A DNA stretch of 7,185 bases from Betaproteobacteria bacterium. Lineage in GTDB: Bacteria > Pseudomonadota > Gammaproteobacteria > Burkholderiales > Casimicrobiaceae. The translations under genes were made by a program, and so were the position numbers. The notes beneath the pieces are model-generated. The model saw only the letters and a program-made list of their open reading frames with translations. It had not been told where the DNA came from and searched no databases. Below, one piece after another: positions 1 to 5,436 of the stretch (positions are counted from its first letter, which is position 1; every line of letters begins with the position of its first letter). The stretch spans positions 1-7,185 of the forward strand of contig JANXZT010000028.1 of assembly GCA_025355395.1 (NCBI GenBank), read 5' to 3'.

Positions 1-102
1 TTGGGCATAGACGTGCGCGTTGTCGAACGACCCGGCCGTCAGCGCGCCAACCGCGCCGGGCGTATCAATGCCGGCGGGGCCCGTGCTGTGCGAGGTGCCG
101 TC
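1..102 (-). other. Inverted fragment of a PKD repeat
   Basis: Read on the minus strand from 102 to 1, this stretch encodes 34 residues beginning DGTSHSTGPAGIDTPGAVG and ending FDNAHVYAQ. They align without gaps to residues 105-138 of the plus-strand protein (DGTSTDVGVAAIDTPGAPG ... FDGSHLYAD). The minus-strand match stops at about 102/103, where the expected Trp-Gly before DGT is absent. From about 100 onward the plus strand reads as a normal repeat end. The plus-strand translation of 1-99 is Arg-rich and unlike any repeat, as expected for coding DNA read backwards. It could be a real inversion or an assembly or amplification chimera. Confidence 0.85.
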
Positions 103-1524
103 ACGGTCTTCGACGACGATGGCGGTTCGGCGACCGGGAACTTCACGGTGTACGTCGGTCCCAGCTTGACGGTAACGACCAACCGTGTGATCAACGAGGG
201 CTCGCTGCTCACGATTTCGGATATCGGCAAGTATGTCGATCCGACGCCGAATAGTTTGTATCCCGCGGGCGACCCGGCCGGCGCGCAGTACACCTACACG
301 ATTTACTGGGGCGATGGCACATCGACTGACGTAGGCGTGGCGGCGATCGACACGCCCGGCGCACCCGGCGTGCAAACGGCGGGCTCGTTCGACGGCTCGC
401 ACCTGTACGCCGATAACGGCGTCTACACGGTGACGCAAACCATCACGTCTGGCGACGGGCGCACGCACTCCGGCACGATGCTGGTGACTGTGAACAACGT
501 GGCGCCGTCGCTGACCTCGCTCGGTAACCAGATCGTGGCCCAGACGCGGCCGATCGAGCTGCCGAACATAGGCAAGTTCACCGATCCCGGCTTCGACAAC
601 CCACTCAATGTCGGCGGCGAGACCACCGAACGGTTTACTTTCACGGTCAATTGGGGCGATGGCACCAGCGACAACGGCGCCGGCCTGATCACCGCGCCAG
701 GCTCGGCCGGCGTCTTGACGGCCGGCAAGTTCGACGGCGTGCATTCATTTGCGGCCGCCGGAACCTATACCGTGCAGGTCATCGTCCGCGATGACGACGG
801 CGGCGTGGCCACGCAATCGTTTCAGATGACCGTGGCCGTCATTGCGAAAGCCGGCGGTTGGCCCCCGATGGTCGCTCAGCCGCCGCCCCAAGTGGGGCCG
901 CGCGCCATCCTGGCGGCCGGCGATACGCGGCCGGCGGCATCGGCCCAGGCGGCGCGCAGTGACTTCATGGCGTACCGCTTTGGAGCCGTGGCCGGCACCG
1001 AGTTGCGGTTCGTCTTGCGTATCGTGTCGCCCGCGGGCGCCGAAGACAAGGAACACGACGAAACGCTGGCCAACGACACCGTGAACGATCTTCGCAATCT
1101 CTTCAAGCGGCTGCCCGACGGCCACTATCGCATCTACCAGATCCAGCCCGACGGCGTCGAGCGGCTGGTGGCCGACGTGATCGTGCGCCAAGGCCGCAGC
1201 ATCGACGCCGCGGAGGAAGCGGAGAGTGCGGGCGACTCGCTGCCCGCGCCGACGCAGCCCGATCCCGCCGGGGAGCTAAGAGAGGAAAAAGAACCGGAGC
1301 TGCCGGCGGCTCCGCCCGACACTTCGCTGGGTGGCGGCGAAACGCACGACGCGGACGACGAGCGTTGGTCGGCAGCGGCGTTGGCGTTGGGGGGCGGCTA
1401 TATCGCTTACGCGGCGCCCGCGCGTGGCAAATCGCGACTCGAGCGTGAAGCCAAGCGGCGCGACGAGCGTCCCTTGACCAAGGCGCATCGATTGCTGAGG
1501 CGACTGAGGAAGTCCGCATGGTGA
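1..1524 (+). CDS. PKD-repeat surface protein with C-terminal membrane anchor (5' partial)
   Basis: The frame is open from the first base to the TGA at 1522-1524; the TTG at base 1 is not a credible start. Residues 1-34 (bases 1-102) are an inverted fragment, so normal sequence begins near residue 35 with the end of a PKD-like repeat (TVFDDDGG). Two full repeats follow, about residues 55-165 and 168-282, each with a WGDG(T) signature and a YTV strand near its end. PKD folds are extracellular beta-sandwiches used in adhesion or glycan binding, which is family knowledge. Residues 320-397 form a further beta-rich domain I do not recognise. A Pro/Glu-rich linker (400-450), one hydrophobic segment (about 456-473) and an Arg/Lys-rich tail suggest anchoring with the tail in the cytoplasm. 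Partner or ligand is unknown. Confidence is high for PKD and moderate for the anchor. Confidence 0.85.
   Translation: MGIDVRVVERPGRQRANRAGRINAGGARAVRGAVTVFDDDGGSATGNFTVYVGPSLTVTTNRVINEGSLLTISDIGKYVDPTPNSLYPAGDPAGAQYTYTIYWGDGTSTDVGVAAIDTPGAPGVQTAGSFDGSHLYADNGVYTVTQTITSGDGRTHSGTMLVTVNNVAPSLTSLGNQIVAQTRPIELPNIGKFTDPGFDNPLNVGGETTERFTFTVNWGDGTSDNGAGLITAPGSAGVLTAGKFDGVHSFAAAGTYTVQVIVRDDDGGVATQSFQMTVAVIAKAGGWPPMVAQPPPQVGPRAILAAGDTRPAASAQAARSDFMAYRFGAVAGTELRFVLRIVSPAGAEDKEHDETLANDTVNDLRNLFKRLPDGHYRIYQIQPDGVERLVADVIVRQGRSIDAAEEAESAGDSLPAPTQPDPAGELREEKEPELPAAPPDTSLGGGETHDADDERWSAAALALGGGYIAYAAPARGKSRLEREAKRRDERPLTKAHRLLRRLRKSAW
163..846 (+). repeat. Two tandem PKD-like repeats
   Basis: The two protein-level repeats are about 110-115 residues each. 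Repeat 1 covers about 163-495 and repeat 2 about 502-846. Shared landmarks are (D)IGK(Y/F)xDP near the start, YWGDGTS / NWGDGTS in the middle, a TAG(S/K)FDGxH stretch, then VYTV / TYTV strands. They are diverged at DNA level, so this is domain duplication and not a recent DNA repeat. Confidence 0.8.
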
Positions 1525-2015
1525 CCTGTCCGGCTTGTAATAGCGCGATCCACGACGAAGCCTCGGCCCGAGGCATTTGTCCACAATGCGGCCACTTGCT
1601 CGACTCGGCCGCGACGCCCCAGCAGGATCCGCCCGCGGCGGACATCGACGCCACCGCCTATTTCGACAATCCGACGATTGAGCTGCCCGCGCCGGCCGCT
1701 CCCCCGGCCCCCACGGCGCCGACCCTGCTGGGTGAACGGCCCGATCTGGCCGCTCTCAAGAAACGGAGCTTGCTGGCCGCAACCCAGGAACAGACCGCTC
1801 CGGATGCGGGCAAGAAAACCGCGCATCCCATCGATGCGACCCAGGAACACTTCAGCGACAAGCTGCGTTCCGTCTCGATCGCGCCGCGCAAGCTGTCGAT
1901 GAACGACAGAGACGCCGGTGAGGATCGCAGCATCGTCAAGTTGATCGATCATTGTTATGGGAGGCTTTCTTGGAAGATCAGGAAAGACGACAGGTCCGGA
2001 TGGTGGCGGAACTGA
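1518..2015 (+). CDS. Small zinc-ribbon protein, C-terminus probably replaced at a DNA joint
   Basis: The ATG lies inside the end of the PKD gene (ATGGTGA overlap) with a good ribosome site, GAGGAA at 1506-1511, six bases upstream; translational coupling is likely. The 165-residue product opens with CPAC (Cys4, Cys7) and CPQC (Cys22, Cys25), a classic zinc-ribbon knuckle pair. A Pro/Ala-rich, probably disordered region follows (about residues 55-75), then a polar stretch with no recognised domain. There is no signal peptide or membrane segment. The last ~20 residues (IDHCYGRLSWKIRKDDRSGW...) overlap DNA that encodes an antitoxin-like sequence in another frame. The native C-terminus was therefore probably lost near base 1950 and the present stop is accidental. 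Function is unknown; zinc-ribbon proteins of this layout often serve in protein-protein or nucleic-acid contacts. Confidence 0.65.
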   Translation: MVTCPACNSAIHDEASARGICPQCGHLLDSAATPQQDPPAADIDATAYFDNPTIELPAPAAPPAPTAPTLLGERPDLAALKKRSLLAATQEQTAPDAGKKTAHPIDATQEHFSDKLRSVSIAPRKLSMNDRDAGEDRSIVKLIDHCYGRLSWKIRKDDRSGWWRN

Positions 2016-2158
2016 AAGACGCGATTCGAGCTGGAATTATGAGCGGCCCGGGCGTTCTGGCCGACAAGGTGATTGATCGTCTGGAGGAAAAGTACGCGGC
2101 AATGGGGATGAGCAGTCACGACTGCTACCAAAGCCCCCCGCAAAACGAACGATTTTGA
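1952..2158 (+). pseudogene. ParD-like antitoxin fragment (N-terminus missing)
   Basis: The frame from the TTG at 1952 encodes 68 residues. The useful part is EAFLEDQERRQVRMVAELKDAIRAGI followed by SGPGVLADKVIDRLEEKYAAM. This resembles the C-terminal half of ParD/CopG-type antitoxins: a helix ending in a 'LE(D/E)QE' run, then 'L+xAIxxGIxSGP', the part that wraps the ParE toxin. The N-terminal ribbon-helix-helix DNA-binding part is absent; upstream codons in this frame (back to a TGA at 1919) match zinc-ribbon-gene DNA and not RHH sequence. No ParE-like reading frame follows. The last 18 residues may be readthrough. It is either a relic of a toxin-antitoxin pair cut at the joint or, less likely, a small standalone protein. 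Assignment is from remembered family pattern. Confidence 0.5.
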
Positions 2159-2287
2159 CTGGCGAGAGCACGAAGTGCCGCGCGATGATCGGAGCACTAG
2201 GTGTGACTCGGCGGAGGGCATCGCAATGGCGGACGGCGACGCAACCATCAGGCTGGACCAAGGCGGCATCAACGCCCGCGCATCCCG

Positions 2288-2314
2288 ATATGATACCATA
2301 CCCCACTATATTAT
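2288..2314 (+). promoter_or_regulatory. Candidate CsoR/RcnR-family operator and promoter
   Basis: The stretch centred on ATACCATACCCCACTATATT is the only strongly A/T-rich patch near this operon. It holds a run of four C flanked by A/T half-sites (ATAC-CCC-ACTAT; other strand ATAGT-GGGG-TAT). RcnR and CsoR operators are built from G/C tracts flanked by A/T inverted repeats, which is family knowledge. TATATT at 2307-2312 could be a -10 box overlapping the site, fitting autorepression, but no convincing -35 is visible at the right distance. It ends 20 bases before the repressor start. Confidence 0.4.
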
Positions 2315-2333
2315 TTGTCGGCGTGAAAAACCT

Positions 2334-2612
2334 ATGGCTCATACCGTCCGCGAGAAAACCAAGCTGCTCGGCCGCGTGCGCCGAATCCGTGGCCAGGTCG
2401 AGGCCCTTGAACGGGCGCTCGATGGCGAGAAAGACTGCGCAGAAGTTTTGCAGCAGATTGCTTCCGTTCGCGGGGCCGTCAACGGCTTGATGGCGGAGGT
2501 GATCGAAGATCACATCAACATGCACGTTGCCAACCCGGCAATCAAGACCAATGCCGAACGTACGAAAGGCGCCGAGGAGCTGGTCGACGTTATTCGTGCC
2601 TACCTCAAATAA
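2334..2612 (+). CDS. RcnR-like metal-sensing repressor, CsoR/RcnR/FrmR family
   Basis: This 92-residue protein is normal length for the all-helical CsoR/RcnR/FrmR family of tetrameric DNA-binding repressors. Family landmarks are RVRRIRGQVEALER (13-27), Cys35 in KDCAEVLQQIA, RGAVNGLM (46-53), and a C-terminal helix ending ELVDVIRAYLK. The metal ligands match E. coli RcnR position for position: His3 (MAHT against MSHT), Cys35, His60 and His64. FrmR, the formaldehyde sensor, has a Pro start and lacks His3 and His64, so a Ni(II)/Co(II) sensor is favoured. The ATG at 2334 is chosen because it gives the conserved N-terminus with His3; the frame extends upstream to a GTG at 2175 with no family resemblance. 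No clear Shine-Dalgarno is seen. The ATPase follows after 16 bases, so this is probably its autoregulated repressor. Which metal it senses is inference. Confidence 0.9.
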   Translation: MAHTVREKTKLLGRVRRIRGQVEALERALDGEKDCAEVLQQIASVRGAVNGLMAEVIEDHINMHVANPAIKTNAERTKGAEELVDVIRAYLK

Positions 2613-2618
2613 GGAAAG
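2611..2618 (+). promoter_or_regulatory. Ribosome binding site of the P-type ATPase
   Basis: AAGGAAAG overlaps the TAA of the repressor gene and lies 10 bases upstream of the ATG at 2629. It is one of the better ribosome sites in the window and supports 2629 as the start over the longer frame from 2527, which would lie inside the repressor gene. Confidence 0.6.
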
Positions 2619-2628
2619 AAACTCCGAT

Positions 2629-4632
2629 ATGACCTTGCACCACGAGGAAACGACGCAGGCTAGCTTGGGCGAGCAGGTCATCAGCCGAACGTCGGTTCCC
2701 GCCGCGCATCAAGACCATGACGATCATGACCTCGATTATGCGCACGCATTCGAATGGCGGGAGGCGCTGCGCATTCTCTTCGTTGCCCTTGCTGCGACAG
2801 CCGTGTGGTTTCACGTTTGGGAGCCATCGGCAAGGGCCAGTGTGATCGGGGTAGCCGGTGTACTGGTCGGCGGGTGGCCCATTTTCAAGGAAGCTTTCGA
2901 GAACGTCTTCGCCCGACGGATGACGATGGAGCTGTCCATGACCATCGCCATCGTATCGGCCGCCGCGATCTCCGAGTTTTTCACGGCGCTTGTGATTACG
3001 CTTTTCGTACTGGTCGCCGAAGTGCTGGAAGGCATGACCGTCTCCCGCGGCCGGCGCGCCATTCGGGATCTGTTGGATTTCTTGCCTCGAGCTGTAGTGG
3101 TTCGCCGTGCCGGGGCCGTATCGGAGGTGGATGCCGGTTTGCTCGCGATCGGCGATGCGGTTCTGGTCAATCCAGGCGGTCGCATTCCGGTAGACGGCAC
3201 GGTCATCGCCGGCCATTCGTTCGTGGACCAGGCGCGTATCACGGGTGAATCACTGCCGATCGAGAAGACGGCAGGAGCTTCTGTCTATGCCGGTTCAATC
3301 AATCAGTCGGGAGCGCTGGAAATCCGCGCCCAACGCATCGGTCGCGACACGAGTTACGGCAAGATCATCGAGGCGGTCGAGCAGGCCGAGCGTTCCCGTG
3401 CTCCCGTACAGCGCCTCGCGGACCAGATGGCGGGCTATCTCGTCTATCTTGCGATCGGCGCCGCGATCCTGACCTTCCTCATTACTCGGAATATCTACTC
3501 GACGATTTCGGTGATCATCGTTGCCGGCGCTTGTGGCATAGCGGCCGGCACGCCGCTTGCCATTCTCGGCGCAATCGGTCGCGCTGCGCGTGCGGGCGTC
3601 ATTATCAAGGGCGGGTTGTTTCTCGAACAGCTGGGCAAAGTGGACACGGTGGTTTTGGACAAAACAGGCACGCTAACTTTTGGAAAGCCCGAAGTGCAAG
3701 CGGTTCTTCCTTGCCCCGGTGTGACATCGGACGCTTTGCTCGACGCTGCCGCATCCGCGGAGCTGCGCTCTGAACATCCGCTTGGCAAGACCATTGTTGC
3801 GTATGCGCAAGCGCAAGGACGCTCCCTCTCGGAGCCCGAACGCTTCGGTTACACCCCTGGACGCGGCATAGACGCGGCGGTTGCCGGAGAGGTTGTATTG
3901 GTGGGCAATCAAGCGTTAATGAAGGACCATGGCATTGTGGTATCCGACGATCTGCTCGCGAAGCACAGGGAGGCATCAGAAATATTCGTGGCGCGAGGGG
4001 GCCAACTGCTGGGCGCGATCGCGGTTGCCGACACCATACGGCCGGAAGCCCGGCAGGCCATAGACAAGATCCAGAGCATGGGGATCGCGACAATCCTGCT
4101 GACTGGCGACGCTAAGGTAGTGGCGGATGTCGTGGCTCAACAACTGGGCATCGGCGATGTGGCTGCCGATCTGATGCCGGAAGACAAGCTTAACTACGTC
4201 AAGCGCCTGGTCGCCAATGGTCGAATCGTTGCGATGTTAGGTGATGGCGTGAATGACGCACCGGCGTTGACAGAGGCCACTGTTGGTGTAGCGATGGGCT
4301 CGGGCACCGACGTCGCGCGCGAGAGCGCCGACGTAGTGCTGCTGGGTAATGATTTGGTGAAGTTCACCGACACGCTAGCCCTCGCCCGTCGCACCCGTCG
4401 CATCATCTGGACAAACTTCGCCGGAACGATCGTGGTGGACGCTGTGGGCGTTGGGTTGGCGGCGTTTGGCTTCCTAAATCCGCTGTTCGCTGCGTTCATC
4501 CATGTGGCGTCTGAAATGGCTTTCATACTGAATTCGGCGAGATTGCTGCCGGCCGGAGTCAAAGATGACGGCGACGGCTTGATCGCAGCGTCGAGAGCAG
4601 GTGCTACCGTGCCGGCGGCTTTACAGACGTAA
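2629..4632 (+). CDS. P1B-type heavy-metal-transporting ATPase with unusual GAC(x6)P metal motif
   Basis: This 667-residue membrane pump uses ATP to move a metal ion, most likely outward. Visible order: a His/Asp-rich N-terminus (HQDHDDHDLDYAH, 27-39) with no HMA domain; membrane helices about 46-65, 70-88 (double-Gly kink GG81-82), 103-116 and 118-134; TGES at 205-208; helices 268-285 and 290-316; phosphorylation motif DKTGT with Asp344; SEHP (His383-Pro384), the P1B nucleotide-binding mark; TGD at 492-494; GDGVNDAPAL at 538-547; final helices about 598-616 and 617-641 ending ILNSARLLP. All catalytic motifs are intact. The odd part is the metal site: VAGACGIAAGTP (298-309), with Gly300-Ala301-Cys302 where CPC/CPH/SPC/TPC is expected, so the usual middle Pro is gone while Pro309 is kept. 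The last helix carries HVASE (625-629). The adjacent RcnR-like repressor points to Ni or Co; the substrate is not proven. Confidence 0.93.
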   Translation: MTLHHEETTQASLGEQVISRTSVPAAHQDHDDHDLDYAHAFEWREALRILFVALAATAVWFHVWEPSARASVIGVAGVLVGGWPIFKEAFENVFARRMTMELSMTIAIVSAAAISEFFTALVITLFVLVAEVLEGMTVSRGRRAIRDLLDFLPRAVVVRRAGAVSEVDAGLLAIGDAVLVNPGGRIPVDGTVIAGHSFVDQARITGESLPIEKTAGASVYAGSINQSGALEIRAQRIGRDTSYGKIIEAVEQAERSRAPVQRLADQMAGYLVYLAIGAAILTFLITRNIYSTISVIIVAGACGIAAGTPLAILGAIGRAARAGVIIKGGLFLEQLGKVDTVVLDKTGTLTFGKPEVQAVLPCPGVTSDALLDAAASAELRSEHPLGKTIVAYAQAQGRSLSEPERFGYTPGRGIDAAVAGEVVLVGNQALMKDHGIVVSDDLLAKHREASEIFVARGGQLLGAIAVADTIRPEARQAIDKIQSMGIATILLTGDAKVVADVVAQQLGIGDVAADLMPEDKLNYVKRLVANGRIVAMLGDGVNDAPALTEATVGVAMGSGTDVARESADVVLLGNDLVKFTDTLALARRTRRIIWTNFAGTIVVDAVGVGLAAFGFLNPLFAAFIHVASEMAFILNSARLLPAGVKDDGDGLIAASRAGATVPAALQT

Positions 4633-4633
4633 C

Positions 4634-4678
4634 TGCGGCGACTGTGTGCAAATGAGCGATGACCACACAACCGCCGCA
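4634..4678 (+). terminator. Stem-loop after the ATPase stop, possible terminator
   Basis: TGCGGCGACTGTGTG (4634-4648) pairs with CACACAACCGCCGCA (4664-4678): 13 of 15 pairs, two internal mismatches, a 15-base loop. It starts one base after the ATPase TAA. No T-run follows, so it is not a classic intrinsic terminator; it may act as an mRNA 3'-end stabiliser. The 209 bases from here to the next gene hold nothing else I can support beyond a short CCGTTG/CAACGG inverted repeat at 4771-4794. Confidence 0.4.
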
Positions 4679-4887
4679 ATCATGCACAATACAGCCACGG
4701 AACTTCGTGGAATTGAAGAGGAATGACCCCCGCGATAGCCGGAGCGAATGACGGGAGCAAGGTGCCGGCGCCGTTGTCCGTCAAAGGTCAACGGACGATC
4801 AAATACGCGGACCGGTCTACGCGAGTCGCTGCCGCGTTTGGTGTATCAAAAGATCGCTGCATGTGGGCGGCCGTAGAATTGCACCCC

Positions 4888-5211
4888 ATGTCGGACGTGT
4901 CTCCTCGCGCGCTGGCGGCCAAGGTACGGGCGGCGAAGCGTTGGTACGTCTACCTCATCCTCTGCCGCAGCGGAGCGATCTACACCGGGATCGCACGAAA
5001 TGTAGCCGTGCGCTACGCACAGCACGTCGCCGGCACCGGGGCGCGCTACACCCGTGCCAATCCGCCGCGCCTGCTGCTCCTCAAGTTCGTCTGCCCGAAT
5101 CAGTCGGAAGCCAGCCGGATGGAGGCGGCGATCAAGAAACTGGCCGCCATCAACAAGCGGAAACTGGTCGGCAAGACCGGCGCTGCCGCGCGGAAATTCC
5201 TGTTCGGTTGA
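4888..5211 (+). CDS. Small GIY-YIG nuclease-domain protein (YhbQ/UPF0213-like)
   Basis: From the ATG at 4888 the product is 107 residues, essentially a lone GIY-YIG domain. The first motif reads WYVYLILCRSGAIYTGIA, with YVY in the GIY place and YTG in the YIG place. It continues with NVAVRYAQHVAGTGARYTR (the conserved Arg-Tyr and His-Gly/Ala-Gly-ARYT block), then a Glu in SRMEAAIKKLAAINKRKLV, the usual metal-binding Glu and Lys-rich helix. This layout matches small single-domain proteins of the YhbQ/UPF0213 group, some reported to cleave DNA; their cell role is unsettled. In-frame ATGs at 4861 and 4723 would add an N-terminus not typical of the group; no good ribosome site picks between them. 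TAGAAT at 4874-4879 could be a -10 box for a near-leaderless message. The gene stands alone, next to mobile-element remnants. Confidence 0.85.
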   Translation: MSDVSPRALAAKVRAAKRWYVYLILCRSGAIYTGIARNVAVRYAQHVAGTGARYTRANPPRLLLLKFVCPNQSEASRMEAAIKKLAAINKRKLVGKTGAAARKFLFG

Positions 5212-5436
5212 TTGATTGCGGAACACGCGATTAGCCCGCAGCATCACGACACTTTGTCCTCAATCCATTTCGATAGGCCCGTTTGGACGGGGCAACGGAC
5301 AGGACAGTGCCTAGCAGAGGAGGGGAGCAAGGGGCGAAAGCCCGTAATGTTCCAAAACTCCGCCAGGCTTGGGGGATCCACGCGGTTGCGTTGTCCCGGT
5401 TGACGTTGTACGGACGAGCAGCCAACATTGATCTTG
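5212..5436. other. Gene-free stretch with RNA-like hairpins
   Basis: No convincing coding frame is present on either strand. Three foldable elements are visible: CCCGT-TTGG-ACGGG (5278-5291), GGGC-GAAA-GCCC with a GNRA-type loop (5332-5343), and a 10-pair long-range helix between 5288-5297 and 5389-5398 (one G-U) that would enclose the second hairpin. The first hairpin and the long helix compete for 5288-5291. This may be the non-coding left end of the decayed element that follows, or a small structured RNA; neither is established. Confidence 0.3.

Noticed and set aside
1103..1654. Long minus-strand frames opposite the PKD and zinc-ribbon genes
   Set aside because: They are Arg/Ala-rich shadow translations typical of GC-rich coding DNA, with no recognisable domains.
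2175..2333. N-terminal extension of the repressor from a GTG at 2175
   Set aside because: The added residues do not resemble the CsoR/RcnR family, would displace the conserved His3 N-terminus and would place the candidate operator inside the gene.
2155..2490. Plus-strand frame overlapping the repressor promoter and gene
   Set aside because: It has no family resemblance, and most of it lies in the wrong frame of the well-supported repressor.
2334..2612. FrmR (formaldehyde sensor) identity
   Set aside because: Overall similarity is close, but His3 and His64 are present and the FrmR N-terminal Pro is absent; no formaldehyde dehydrogenase gene is nearby.
2527..2628. Longer ATPase start inside the repressor gene
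   Set aside because: It overlaps conserved repressor codons, and a ribosome site (AAGGAAAG) serves the ATG at 2629.
4723..4887. Extended GIY-YIG start at 4723 or 4861
   Set aside because: The extra N-terminus is not typical of the small YhbQ-like group, and the purine run before 4723 abuts the ATG too closely to act as a ribosome site. Not fully excluded.
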